Assembly (NCBI RefSeq): GCF_009727155.1
Contig: NZ_WNWM01000002.1
Location: 3,844,001 to 3,908,000, forward strand
Length of the DNA stretch: 64,000 nt
Direction of reading: 5' to 3'
Source of the DNA: Pseudoduganella dura
GTDB lineage: Bacteria; Pseudomonadota; Gammaproteobacteria; Burkholderiales; Burkholderiaceae_D
Shown here: piece by piece, positions 27,355 to 35,583 of the stretch
Layout: each line of letters begins with the position of its first letter
Numbering within the stretch: the first letter of the stretch is position 1
Position numbers and translations under genes: made by a program
The notes under the pieces: model-generated
The model's input: only the letters and a program-made list of their open reading frames with translations
The model's database searches: none
What the model was told of the DNA's origin: nothing

Positions 27355-28299
27355 TTAAGCTGCTGGGTTCTGGTACGCCTTGATTGCACCGCCCACGTCG
27401 ACATAGGCGCCACCAGTGCGGGCAAAGCCGAGCATGCCGATCTGCCCGTTCAGTACTAGTGCGCTATCCGTCATGCGCCTGATGTCGAGGCCAAGCACAT
27501 CACGGATCACATAGGCACTAAAGTCACCGAACAGAATGGACTTGGCATTAGCGGCCATGATGGGCATGTCGTTGTTGATCGTGACCGGGTATCCCTTCAG
27601 GCGCTCCACCAGGTCGGCGCCACGCTCCACCAAGTGAAGTGGATAGCCGGCCGAGTCCTTCAGCTTCTTGATGCTGCGCAGGGTCTGCTCGTGCATCATC
27701 CAGCCGCAGGACGGGCTGAGGCGGTAGGCCTCGTCCACGCTAAAGACCAAGTCCTCGAGGTCGTCATCGGTGACGGTCATGAACTGGCCCGCGGCGCCGA
27801 TTCGGCCAAGGCTGGCGGCGCCTACGATGCCGATCGGCTCCTTGCCGTAGTTCGGGTCTGTCGACACCGCCGTGCCGATACCGATCGTGAGTTTCCTGTT
27901 AGTGATGCGGCCGATGCGCGCGGCAATCCGGTTCTCGACAAACCCGGGAAAGTCGGCACCAGCGTCTTGCCACAGTTCGAATGGGATGCGGATCAGCTTG
28001 GAGCCGTACTTGAACACGTGGATGGGCGTCCGGCCAAAGGTGGGGTCTTGCGATGCGCTAGGGGCGTTCTGTTCCAGTTGCTCGCCGATCTCGGTGCGGC
28101 CGTCGCTATTCGGCCACCCCAGCTCGCCGCTCGTCTGGGTGGTAATGACAGTGCAGACACGGCGCATTGCCGAGTAGGTCTTTAGCGCATCCGCGATGCT
28201 TTCGGCGACGGGCGTTGGAACTGCCATGCCGGCCTGCGTCGGCGTTGCTTCGAAAATTGCGTTCCAAAATTTGACGCGTTCCTGATTCTCGATCTTCAT
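27355..28299 (-). CDS. HK97-fold phage major capsid protein
   Basis: 314 residues, beginning almost directly with the capsid shell domain: AGMAVPTPVAESIADALKT, then VITTQTSGELGWPNSDGRTE, PFELWQDAGADFPGFVENRI and a C-terminal FGDFSAYVIRDVLGLDIRRM. This is the HK97 gp5-type fold. There is no long N-terminal delta (scaffold) domain and no protease, portal, terminase or head-tail gene in the island. A free-standing capsid gene in an integrase-bearing island suggests a satellite that builds or remodels capsids using a helper phage, or a remnant. AAGGGATG precedes the ATG. Confidence 0.82.
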   Translation of the reverse strand: MKIENQERVKFWNAIFEATPTQAGMAVPTPVAESIADALKTYSAMRRVCTVITTQTSGELGWPNSDGRTEIGEQLEQNAPSASQDPTFGRTPIHVFKYGSKLIRIPFELWQDAGADFPGFVENRIAARIGRITNRKLTIGIGTAVSTDPNYGKEPIGIVGAASLGRIGAAGQFMTVTDDDLEDLVFSVDEAYRLSPSCGWMMHEQTLRSIKKLKDSAGYPLHLVERGADLVERLKGYPVTINNDMPIMAANAKSILFGDFSAYVIRDVLGLDIRRMTDSALVLNGQIGMLGFARTGGAYVDVGGAIKAYQNPAA

Positions 28300-28411
28300 T
28301 GCTACATCCCTTCAAAGTAAGCCGGGAACGTCCCGGTGTGTGGTTATCTGCTGCGGGCTTTCATACGCGCTATGTCCTATTGGGTGCCGCGCGGCTTGGA
28401 TTTCGTACGTG

Positions 28412-28999
28412 TTACCCCACGTACTCTCGCGCGTCGCGCGTCCAGTAGTAGGCGCGCGTGCCTTGATTGTTGCTAGGGTCAAGTTCCGCCGGCTGGTCGA
28501 ACAGCATCACGGGCAAGGCGCCGCAGTAACCCAGCCCTTCCAGTTCATTCCGGAAGTCGTACTCCGCCTTATTCGCGTTGTGCAGCTCCTCCACTGCCGC
28601 AAGCAGGCGTTTGACCACTGCCTTATGCTCGGTGATGAAGTGCTGGGCAGCTTCTGCGCTGAGCGTTCGCTCCACTTGGTCGACGATCGTGCTCTGTGCC
28701 TTTCCTGCGGCCTCGAGCGCGGCGATGAGCCTGCTCTTGGTCTGGATCTGGTCGGACAGCGACTCCAGTGACCCTGCCCCCGAAATCATTGCCTCCGCTT
28801 TTTGGATGGCATGCTCAACTCCGGTTTCCTGTTTCTCGTCCGGATTGATGCTCTTCGTGTACTCGATCCGGAGCGCGTTCAGCTTCTCCTGTTCCGACTG
28901 CAGTTGCGTACGGAATTGACTGAGTTTGGCCAGGGCCTCGCGGTGGCTCGGATGGTCACGCAGATGTGGATAGGCAGAAGCTTTGTTTGCGGTTTTCAT
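28412..28999 (-). CDS. Coiled-coil protein upstream of the capsid gene
   Basis: 195 residues, strongly helical and rich in Glu, Gln, Lys and Ala (FRTQLQSEQEKLNALRIEY, SLSDQIQTKSRLIAALEAAG), ending in a compact YYWTRDAREYVG. AAGGAAAGCC precedes the ATG at 28999. It lies 112 bases upstream of the capsid gene, in the place a scaffold or decoration protein would hold, but no family is recognised and the structural role is only a guess. Confidence 0.62.
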   Translation of the reverse strand: MKTANKASAYPHLRDHPSHREALAKLSQFRTQLQSEQEKLNALRIEYTKSINPDEKQETGVEHAIQKAEAMISGAGSLESLSDQIQTKSRLIAALEAAGKAQSTIVDQVERTLSAEAAQHFITEHKAVVKRLLAAVEELHNANKAEYDFRNELEGLGYCGALPVMLFDQPAELDPSNNQGTRAYYWTRDAREYVG

Positions 29000-29120
29000 G
29001 GCTTTCCTTTTCAGTTATTGGACTGCACCGCCGTTGTGCCGGCGTTGCTTGATGCTGGTTCGGGAGTAGCTCCCGTTTGCTGACACCAGCGGGCCCGCTT
29101 GTAAGCCGCGGGGTGCGGCT

Positions 29121-29558
29121 TCAAGTCAAATGCGGAGACAGTGAGAAGCCGCGACACCGATGAAGCAAATCGACCAAGTCAGCTGGCAGGGCAGGGCCAG
29201 CGATAGTGGCCTTCGAGCGGTTCCCGCATCGCCAAGCCTTTACGCTGCCGTACAGGTTTGCGCATTCCAAGCAGATGCGGCGCTCATGCTGTTGCGCGTC
29301 ACGGATCGCCAGGCGCCGCGCGATTGGCTCGGCCGCGTGCTGTGGCAAGCCATGCTGTTGGAACACCATGACGCGCGCGGCGAACAGTTGTGCACGATCG
29401 CTGGCCAGGTATGCGAGCAGTTCGTTCTTGTGGTCTTTCAGGACCGGCCGCCAGGTATCGACGGTTTGCGGCGCGCCTGTTACCACCAGCTGGCCGCCGT
29501 CGGCCGATATCGCCAGGCCATCAGCGCGGCATTGTTCGATGACGGTTTCGACGCTCAT
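29121..29558 (-). CDS. TubC_N-like domain protein
   Basis: 145 residues. The first ~50 (IEQCRADGLAISADGGQLVV, then HKNELLAYL) match the TubC N-terminal docking-type domain often found beside primase/helicase genes in mobile elements. The centre has a Cys pair (RRICLECANLYG) and a later Cys that could form a zinc site. It is coupled to the ATPase gene by an ATGA overlap (29555-29558). A GC hairpin with 7-bp arms lies at its stop (29104-29122). Confidence 0.6.
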   Translation of the reverse strand: MSVETVIEQCRADGLAISADGGQLVVTGAPQTVDTWRPVLKDHKNELLAYLASDRAQLFAARVMVFQQHGLPQHAAEPIARRLAIRDAQQHERRICLECANLYGSVKAWRCGNRSKATIAGPALPADLVDLLHRCRGFSLSPHLT

Positions 29559-30886
29559 ATGGCCTCGCGGACGATGGTTTGCGCGGCTGGACCTGCTGAT
29601 TTTTCAGCTCCTCCAACTGCCGAAGGGAACATAAAAGTGTGTGAAGGGAGCGAAGGGAGCACGGTTTTTTGTGTGTGCTGTTCCGCACTCTTCGTGCTCT
29701 CTTCGGGTATCGTTTGGTGGGACGACACCGGCAGGCGCCACACCCACGGGCCGCCCATGCTCAATTTTGAGGACTCGATGCCCAGCTCTTTTTTCAGGCG
29801 TTTTGCCGTGTCCCATGAGTGGCCGGCATCGCGCACTTCGACCTGCAGCAGCTTTACCGCCATCGAACCTCCGGCATCCTTGATCGTGTCGATCAGCATG
29901 TGTTTGAGCTCGTCTCGCGTGCTGCTGTCGCCATCCTCGTCTACTTCGACTTCCCCGAGAATTTCGCGCGCCGTGCCCTCGATAATTCCATCCCATACTG
30001 CATGCGTCGCTACGATGCCGCCATCGAGCGTCACCAGGTCGAGGTTGTACGCCACGCCGCCATCATCAGGAGCGATGTTCGATTTCGCACGGGCGAGTAC
30101 GCGGCGGCTGCCGTCATCCTCTTTTGCCGTCACCAGCACCATGCGCGCCAGTGCACCAAAGGCCTGCGAGCCGATTACGCGGTCTTGCGGATCGCGGCCG
30201 GCGCCGCCTTTGGCAAAGTGCGTAATGCCAATAACGGCGCAGTCGTGCGCTTCGGCGAAATCGACCACCGCCTGCAAGCTACGGCGCACGTCATTGGCGC
30301 GATGCATGTCACCGGCAACGGCTGACACGATCGGATCGATCAGCAGCAAGCTGACACCGCCCATGACGCTCACCGCGCGGTGAAGCTCCGCTATATCCTG
30401 TGCCGGATCGAACGGCACGCTCTGGCCATCCTGCGCGATGCCTTCAATGAAGTGGCAGCGACTGAGGTCCGCGCCGGAGGCCATCAGGCGTGGCACGAGG
30501 GTGTCGTCGGCGACGTCCTCGCTTGACCAGATCAACACATTGCCGCGCTGCTTGTGCACAGTGCCGTCTGGCCAGCGGCCGCCGCCGGTAATCACCGCGG
30601 CGAGGGCAAGTGCGAGCGTGGTCTTGCCCGTGCCGGCGGCGCCGGCCAGAATGGTCAGCTTGCCAGCCGGGAGCCAGCCAGGCCACAGCCAGTTGATGGC
30701 CTGCGGCCGGATATCGGCGCCGCAACGAATCTGCACCGTTCGCTCGCCGCTTTGCTTCGATCGATCAAACGGCATCGCTACCTGCTTCGCTTTCTCCAGC
30801 AGCTCCCGCGCCTGGCGCGCGCCGTCGTCCTCTTTGCCGAGCTTGAAGCCCGAAACGTTCTCAGTCATCGTATTTTTTGCATTCAT
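29555..30886 (-). CDS. RepA-like AAA ATPase (replicative helicase type)
   Basis: 443 residues. The Walker A is GAAGTGKTTLALALA and the Walker B strand is VSLLLIDPIVSAV, in an AAA_25/RepA-type hexameric helicase fold. ALARMVLVTAKEDDGSRRVL and KSNIAPDDGGVAYNL follow. It probably drives replication of the excised island. No primase domain is fused. The last ~55 residues contain EESTKSAEQHTQKTVLPSLP, encoded by the island's hairpin repeat (copy B), so the repeat has become part of the coding end. It is coupled to both neighbours by 4-base overlaps. Confidence 0.8.
   Translation of the reverse strand: MNAKNTMTENVSGFKLGKEDDGARQARELLEKAKQVAMPFDRSKQSGERTVQIRCGADIRPQAINWLWPGWLPAGKLTILAGAAGTGKTTLALALAAVITGGGRWPDGTVHKQRGNVLIWSSEDVADDTLVPRLMASGADLSRCHFIEGIAQDGQSVPFDPAQDIAELHRAVSVMGGVSLLLIDPIVSAVAGDMHRANDVRRSLQAVVDFAEAHDCAVIGITHFAKGGAGRDPQDRVIGSQAFGALARMVLVTAKEDDGSRRVLARAKSNIAPDDGGVAYNLDLVTLDGGIVATHAVWDGIIEGTAREILGEVEVDEDGDSSTRDELKHMLIDTIKDAGGSMAVKLLQVEVRDAGHSWDTAKRLKKELGIESSKLSMGGPWVWRLPVSSHQTIPEESTKSAEQHTQKTVLPSLPSHTFMFPSAVGGAEKSAGPAAQTIVREAI
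29653..29703 (+). repeat. Structured hairpin repeat, copy B
   Basis: Left arm AAGGGAGCACG (29653-29663) and right arm CGTGCTCTCTT (29693-29703) pair over 11 bp with one wobble, around a 29-base loop containing T6 and an inner GTGC/GCAC stem. It lies inside the 3' end of the ATPase gene. Confidence 0.7.
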
Positions 30887-31200
30887 GGTTTCGCCAGCTT
30901 GAGGTACGCTGTCCGTTTATGGTCGCTATCGACCAGCAGCAGCCGGCGCGGCCGGGCGCGGTAGAGGCGATCCGACAGCGTGCGCAGCTGGCCGTAGCGG
31001 ATCAGGTCGCCAGGGAAGAGCAGCACCACGTCGAGGCCGGCAACCGCCGCGCATTCGCTTTCGGACGGCAGGCGCGCTGGGTCGATCTCGATCGCGTTGG
31101 CCTTGAGCGGCCGGAACCCGATGCCGAGCCAGATCGTGCCGTCAGCTGGCGCAAGCCCGTGTTCAGCGCGGATCCGCGCGAGTTCGGCAAGCGTGCTCAT
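30883..31200 (-). CDS. Hypothetical protein in the replication operon (105 aa)
   Basis: Starts MSTLAELARIRAEHGLAPAD and has a central VVLLFPGDLIRYGQL. The C-terminus RPRRLLLVDSDHKRTAYLKL looks like a small alpha/beta fold. No family recognised. ATGA overlaps on both sides place it in one coupled operon with the ATPase. Confidence 0.6.
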   Translation of the reverse strand: MSTLAELARIRAEHGLAPADGTIWLGIGFRPLKANAIEIDPARLPSESECAAVAGLDVVLLFPGDLIRYGQLRTLSDRLYRARPRRLLLVDSDHKRTAYLKLAKP

Positions 31201-31565
31201 GGCGTGCCTCCAAACTCCGGCGGTTCGATCGCATTGCCGAGGTTTTCGGAGAGCTCGCGGACAAACTGGGCTTCTACCGCCAGGTGCGCGATCAGCTCGC
31301 CAAGGCCCATGAGGATTCGCGGCTCGATGCCGCTTTGGGCATCGGTGCCGGCGGCCAAGAGCACGCTGCCCAGCGCCTCGATACCGCGCAGCAGTGTCGT
31401 GCTGGCATTGTCGGCGTGGTTGCGTGCGGCCTGAACGATCAAGCGTTGATCCAGTGCCAAGTGCTCCGCGGCGAGAAGGTTCTCGGGCAACTTCCGGAGG
31501 AGGTGGCCCAGCTCATACGCGGCACGGTCGGCGCGGGCGAAGTGAGGGTTGTGCTTGGAGCTCAT
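31197..31565 (-). CDS. Hypothetical helical protein (122 aa)
   Basis: Starts MSSKHNPHFARADRAAYELG and is predicted helical (LPENLLAAEHLALDQRLIVQ, ILMGLGELIAHLAVEAQFV). The start at 31565 gives an ATGA overlap with the preceding gene. No family recognised; the chain of overlaps argues that it is expressed with the ATPase. Confidence 0.6.
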   Translation of the reverse strand: MSSKHNPHFARADRAAYELGHLLRKLPENLLAAEHLALDQRLIVQAARNHADNASTTLLRGIEALGSVLLAAGTDAQSGIEPRILMGLGELIAHLAVEAQFVRELSENLGNAIEPPEFGGTP

Positions 31566-31906
31566 GCTGCCTCCTTGCAGGCGACGGTTTCGGCCATGTG
31601 GCGCATCTTGCGCTCTGCGTCCGCCGCGAGCATTCGCGCGGAGACGATCGCCAGGCGCAGCAGGTTTTCCGTATCGATGCGATCGAGAACCGGCGGCGTT
31701 TCCGTGCCCGGGTCGGCCATGGTATTGGCATGGCGTTCCATGTTGCTGGAGTTGACCAGCTGGAGGCACGTCTCGATTCCGCGGCTGACATCCATCGTCA
31801 GCGCTATGAATGCGGCGCAGTCGTGGCCTCCTGCCCCCGGGCTTGTCCATGAAAAAGGCTGGTGCAGCGCCGGCACGTCGCGGCGGTCGATCTGCGCGGC
31901 GCTCAT
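31562..31906 (-). CDS. Hypothetical protein (114 aa)
   Basis: Starts MSAAQIDRRDVPALHQPFSW and ends with a helix MRHMAETVACKEAA. The middle, FIALTMDVSRGIETCLQLVN and NLLRLAIVSARMLAADAERK, resembles small helical DUF proteins next to phage replication genes, but I cannot name one. It overlaps both neighbours by four bases. Confidence 0.58.
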   Translation of the reverse strand: MSAAQIDRRDVPALHQPFSWTSPGAGGHDCAAFIALTMDVSRGIETCLQLVNSSNMERHANTMADPGTETPPVLDRIDTENLLRLAIVSARMLAADAERKMRHMAETVACKEAA

Positions 31907-32181
31907 GCTGCGCCTCCAACGGTCGAGGTGGTTGCGCGCCAGATGCCGTGGCCTTCGGCCAGGCCGGCATGGTATGCGTCGTCCTGGGCAGTGCCAGGCT
32001 CGTAGAGGTGGGGGATTCGTTTGCCTTCGATGCGATAGGCGAGGGCTGCGCGCACGCCGGCCTTGTATTCCGGACTACGGGGATCGCGGGGCTTGCTGAA
32101 TGCTGCGTGGTAAAGGTGGTCGACGGACAGCGGGCGGCTGTTGTCGGAGGTGTTTTGTTGGGGTGTGACGGTGCCTGGCAT
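31903..32181 (-). CDS. Hypothetical protein, first gene of the replication operon (92 aa)
   Basis: The ATG at 32181 follows AGGAGGCGCT, the best ribosome site in the operon. The product starts MPGTVTPQQNTSDNSRPLSV and contains SPEYKAGVRAALAYRIEGKR and DDAYHAGLAEGHGIWRA, a small helical protein of the type seen beside phage host-range and replication genes. Function unknown. Confidence 0.6.
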   Translation of the reverse strand: MPGTVTPQQNTSDNSRPLSVDHLYHAAFSKPRDPRSPEYKAGVRAALAYRIEGKRIPHLYEPGTAQDDAYHAGLAEGHGIWRATTSTVGGAA

Positions 32182-32533
32182 AGCGCCTCCTGTGCAGTTG
32201 GAAAACCGCGCTCCCCGTCGCCAAACGGGTGGAGCGGCAAATGGTGGGGTTGGCGAACCGGCGCACAGGAGTACCGGCATACCCGAAGGTATCCCCACCA
32301 CCGCCGCTCCATAGGAGATGCAATGGCTCGGACAAAAAAATACCGCCAAGTGGCGGTGCGTCCGCCTGCACAATTCGAGTCGCCAAACCCGGTCGCGTTT
32401 TTGTCCGCGACATAGTCAGAATAGGGCTGTAGGTATACCGCTGTCAAGAATTGATTGAGCGGTGCTGGTGCCTTGTACGCATTTTGGTGCGCTGCATAAG
32501 GACAGTGGAGGCTTGGGAACCAGTACCGAAAGA

Positions 32534-32615
32534 CGCAAAGGGGGCGCGAAGAATGCAGAAGAGCACATGCAAAAAAACGCGCCCCCTTTGCACCCTTCGG
32601 AGCTTTTTTGCTCCC
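32534..32615 (-). repeat. Structured hairpin repeat, copy C, with a second hairpin
   Basis: GCAAAGGGGGCGCG (32535-32548) and CGCGCCCCCTTTGC (32578-32591) form a perfect 14-bp stem around a 29-base loop with T7 on the minus strand. A second stem, GGAGC-T6-GCTCC, follows at 32600-32615. It lies in the leader between the AlpA-like gene and the replication operon, in the sense of transcription, so it may act in the RNA. Confidence 0.7.
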
Positions 32616-32641
32616 TTCGGGTGTAGTTTGCGTGTCAAAAC

Positions 32642-32863
32642 TCACTGTACACCGCCGTCGCAGGCTGCACCTTTTGCGCGCTGCACAATGAATGCCTCGA
32701 CCTCATCCGCGTCCCAAACGGTGACGGACCGGCCCAGCTTGAACGGTTTGGGGAACTTACCCTCGCGAACCCAGCGCCAAACAGTGGCCGGGCTAACAGG
32801 CAGTTTGCCAGGCTTGCCTTTGGTAGTGGCAAGCTCAGCTAAGCGGATTACTCGTTGTGGCAT
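32642..32863 (-). CDS. AlpA-family regulator / excisionase-like protein
   Basis: 73 residues with a MerR-like helix-turn-helix: VSPATVWRWVREGKFPKPFK followed by VTVWDADEVEAFI, the AlpA signature. In P4-type elements AlpA activates the integrase or acts in excision. The start at 32863 follows GGAG at good spacing. It sits between the integrase block and the replication operon, the usual place for the element's switch. Confidence 0.82.
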   Translation of the reverse strand: MPQRVIRLAELATTKGKPGKLPVSPATVWRWVREGKFPKPFKLGRSVTVWDADEVEAFIVQRAKGAACDGGVQ

Positions 32864-32990
32864 TTGGTGAACTCCAGTGGTACGCCGTAGCGCAATGGAG
32901 CTCACTATCTTAGATTTTCCTCTTCAACAGAAGCCTATCTGCCGGGGAAGAGGAAGGGGTGGCGGCTGGCTGTAACAGATGCGCCAAACG

Positions 32991-33707
32991 CTACAGTGTG
33001 CCGGCAGACTGCTTTTTCCAAAGACTCATCCAGCTGCGCACAGTTCTAAATTTCACTGGCACGAGCTTGCCGGCAATTGCTAAGGCTGCATCGTCCATGC
33101 TGTTGTACTGCATCATATTTTTATCACACCACTCAAAGACATTTTTCTTTAACGCACGGTTTTCTACGTGTGCAGCGTCTGCCCCTTTGCGACCTAAAGC
33201 CGACATCGCGGACTGGACGGTTTCAACCTGAGGAGCGGAGCGGTTCGCCAAAAAATGAGCATAGCCCAATGCTTGACTGGCCTTAACTAAGCACTCTGCC
33301 TCATGCATGAGAACTTGCTCCCGAGACCAACCGAAGTTATTGAGGCCACGCTTTGGCATGGGCCCGCGCTCGTGAAGATTCTCGGTCACGAGGTATACGC
33401 CATAGGCTGCCATATGCTCGACGGAGCTTATAGAGCGCGGTACACCTGCTGGAATTTCTAGACCAAAGTCGCCGTAGTACTTCCCATCGTCGGCCATTAA
33501 CCACTCGATGTCCAAAACCCATCCTTCCAAGAGCATGCCCAACAATGAAGCTACCGGCAGGTAATCTTCATCTTCGCCAATCGGGCTGAGTACCGCATCA
33601 AGTTCATTCCCCAAGTTGTAGCAAACGTACTCTGCAAACGTGTTTTCTTCGATGAAGAACTCGCGTAAGTCGCCTTCGATGAGTTGTGCATACAGGTCAG
33701 TGTTCAT
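32991..33707 (-). CDS. Hypothetical protein beside the integrase (238 aa)
   Basis: An acidic N-terminal half (GDLREFFIEENTFAEYVCYN, LLEGWVLDIEWLMADDGKYY) is followed by a more basic end, KFRTVRSWMSLWKKQSAGTL. No family recognised. It starts 18 bases after the integrase stop, so the two are probably co-transcribed. Confidence 0.62.
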   Translation of the reverse strand: MNTDLYAQLIEGDLREFFIEENTFAEYVCYNLGNELDAVLSPIGEDEDYLPVASLLGMLLEGWVLDIEWLMADDGKYYGDFGLEIPAGVPRSISSVEHMAAYGVYLVTENLHERGPMPKRGLNNFGWSREQVLMHEAECLVKASQALGYAHFLANRSAPQVETVQSAMSALGRKGADAAHVENRALKKNVFEWCDKNMMQYNSMDDAALAIAGKLVPVKFRTVRSWMSLWKKQSAGTL

Positions 33708-33725
33708 ACGGATTTGAATAATTTG

Positions 33726-34913
33726 TTATAAACGAATGGAATCCAGATAGTCAGCCCAGCGCTGCATCATCGTGCGGCGGGCCGGCAGATGAGACGTCCG
33801 GTTATAGGCGCGGCCGTTCGCATCACGGACGGCGTGTGCCAGCTGGTGCTCGATAAGGTCTGGCCGCTCCCCGAGCACCTCATCAAGAATCGTCCGTGCC
33901 ATTGCCCGGAATCCGTGGGCCGTCATCACTTCTTTGCTGTAGCCCATACCGCGCAAGGCGGCGTTGACAGTGTTCTCGCTCATGCAGCGTTCACCGGTCC
34001 GGATGCTTGGGAAAACAAACCGGCCGTGTCCCGTCAGCGCGTGCAGGCCGCGCAAAATCTCTACCGCCTGGACGGCCAGTGGCACGATGTGATCCTGGCC
34101 CATCTTCATTTTGGAACCTGGGATGCGCCACTCTGCCGCCGCCAAGTCGACTTCCGCCCACTCGGCGGCGCGCAACTCACCGGGACGTGCGAACAGCAGC
34201 GGGGAGAGCTTGAGGGCTGCTGCAGCGTATGGATGGCCGGTATAGGCGTGGATTGACCGCAGCAGGGCGCCGGCCTGCGCCGGCTCTGTGATCGCGGCGA
34301 AGTGGGCCTTCGGCACCGCGGACAGAGCGCCGCGCAGATCCGCCGTCACGTCGCGTTCGACCAGGCCGCCAGCGACGGCAAAGCGGAACACTTGGCCGCA
34401 GAGCTGCTTGATCTTGTGCGCGGACTCCAGGGCGCCGCGTGCCTCGATCTTCTGCAGCGCAGCCAGCACGTCACGCGGGCCGATCTCGGATATCGGTAAC
34501 CTGCCGATCGACGGAAACACGTTCTTCTCCAGCCAGTTGGAGTTCTTCTCCTGGGTGCTGGCAGCCCGGTTCGCGGCGGTCTTGGCCAACCAGGTGCGTG
34601 CAACAGTCTCAAACGTGCTTTCCGCCGCCGTAGCGCGCGCCGCGCGCTCGTCGCGTTTCGCCTGCATCGGGTCGATGCCACTGGCCAGCAGGGCCCGCGC
34701 GTCATCGCGCAAGCGCCTGGCGGCGGCCAAGGGGACAGCAGGGTAGACGCCGAGAGCGAGCAGGCGCTGCTTGCCATGCAGGCGGTAGCTCATGCGCCAG
34801 TACTTGCCGGCGGCGTTGACGAAGAGGTACAGCGCCTGGCCGTCCGTGTGCTTGTCGCCGGCCGGGTTGCCGCTGTGCTTGACCTGCTTAACAAATGTGT
34901 CGGTGAGGGGCAT
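33726..34913 (-). CDS. P4-type tyrosine-recombinase integrase
   Basis: 395 residues with an N-terminal DUF4102 arm-binding domain (MPLTDTFVKQVKHSGNPAG), a SAM-like core domain and a catalytic domain. Catalytic residues are visible: Arg in ARPGELRAAEW, HGFRAMARTI (H-x2-R), His in HQLAHAV and the nucleophile Tyr in GRAYNRT. It integrates and excises the island at tRNA-Leu. It reads away from the tRNA and begins 164 bases from it. GTTGGTA motifs (inverted TACCAAC) overlap its promoter region, hinting at autoregulation. Confidence 0.92.
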   Translation of the reverse strand: MPLTDTFVKQVKHSGNPAGDKHTDGQALYLFVNAAGKYWRMSYRLHGKQRLLALGVYPAVPLAAARRLRDDARALLASGIDPMQAKRDERAARATAAESTFETVARTWLAKTAANRAASTQEKNSNWLEKNVFPSIGRLPISEIGPRDVLAALQKIEARGALESAHKIKQLCGQVFRFAVAGGLVERDVTADLRGALSAVPKAHFAAITEPAQAGALLRSIHAYTGHPYAAAALKLSPLLFARPGELRAAEWAEVDLAAAEWRIPGSKMKMGQDHIVPLAVQAVEILRGLHALTGHGRFVFPSIRTGERCMSENTVNAALRGMGYSKEVMTAHGFRAMARTILDEVLGERPDLIEHQLAHAVRDANGRAYNRTSHLPARRTMMQRWADYLDSIRL

Positions 34914-34963
34914 GTTGGTAGCTCGATGTTGGTAGTCTGTCAGGTACCAACAAAAGTACCAAC
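34914..34963. promoter_or_regulatory. Candidate integrase arm-binding sites, right end
   Basis: TACCAAC occurs at 34945-34951 and 34957-34963 (12-bp pitch, as at the left end) and inverted as GTTGGTA at 34914-34920 and 34928-34934. They lie between the integrase start and the tRNA, where arm sites are expected. Confidence 0.5.
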
Positions 34964-35004
34964 AAACTACTGAGCTGTGATGCTACTTTGTGAGACAGCA
35001 TGAG

Positions 35005-35097
35005 GCAACAAAAAACCCGCAATGCCTTGAAAACATGCGGGTTTTGAGCTTTTATGATGCTGTGTGATACAGGTGGGTGGTGCCGGGAACCGGAATC
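35005..35097. repeat. Right attachment-site repeat at the tRNA-Leu 3' end
   Basis: 93 bp matching 18222-18312. It includes the terminator hairpin and GTGGTGCCGGGAACCGGAATC (35077-35097), the T-arm and acceptor end of the tRNA. Here the tRNA is intact, so integration preserved it. Confidence 0.75.
35009..35045 (-). terminator. tRNA-Leu terminator
   Basis: On the minus strand, AAAACCCGCATG pairs through CCCGC/GCGGG and is followed by a T-run (plus-strand A at 35010-35015). It lies about 33 bases after the tRNA CCA end. Confidence 0.75.
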
Positions 35098-35162
35098 GAA
35101 CCGGTACGCCTTGCGGCGCGGGATTTTGAGTCCCGTGCGTCTACCTATTCCGCCATCCCGGC
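35078..35162 (-). tRNA. tRNA-Leu(CAA)
   Basis: The acceptor stem GCCGGGA pairs with UCCCGGC and is followed by an encoded CCA. The anticodon stem CGGGA/UCCCG holds the loop CUCAAAA, giving anticodon CAA. There is a long variable arm, as expected for leucine, and the T-arm GGUUCGAUUCC. It serves as the integration site of the island. Confidence 0.93.
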
Positions 35163-35583
35163 AACGCGCCGTGCATTATCACTGATTTGTACAGTCGCGG
35201 CAACCCTGGTCAGCCGTAACGGAACCGTGCCTGTCCGGCAACGGTGGCCGAAACCGGTTGGCGTATCATTTCGCCAGTGCCGACGGCAGCCGACGCCGCC
35301 CGCCGGGCTCACATGAAGAACAACAGATCGCGACATCATCCTCGGCAAGCCGCTGGCGAAAGACCCTGCTACCCGACGACAGAGGCACGGGCAGGGAAGA
35401 CCGCCCACGTTGCCCGAACCGGAAAGCGAATCCGATAGCACATCCATGCCGCCCGGAAGACAAGCCAGTATTGCGTAGCCGCTCTTCCCATGGCGACGGA
35501 CGCTCCACATGGGTATCATCTCCCTGCCGGCGGTTTTCACGGTACGTTTTCCCAGTCGCACCAACCAGCACAAAGCCAAGAAC

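Larger units (their letters stand above)
18313..35077. mobile_element. tRNA-Leu-integrated genomic island, phage-satellite / mobilizable-element type
   Basis: About 16.8 kb bounded by the att repeats. It contains a P4-type integrase next to the tRNA, an AlpA-like regulator, a RepA-like ATPase operon, an HK97 capsid gene, a broken relaxase and, in an AT-rich left half, three HEPN-motif proteins and a membrane-protein pair. There is no transposase, portal, terminase, tail or lysis gene, so it is not a complete prophage. The mix of capsid plus relaxase is unusual; it may be a composite of a satellite and a mobilizable element. Confidence 0.8.

Noticed and set aside
18313..35077. Complete prophage
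   Set aside because: Only a capsid gene is present; no terminase, portal, tail or lysis genes.
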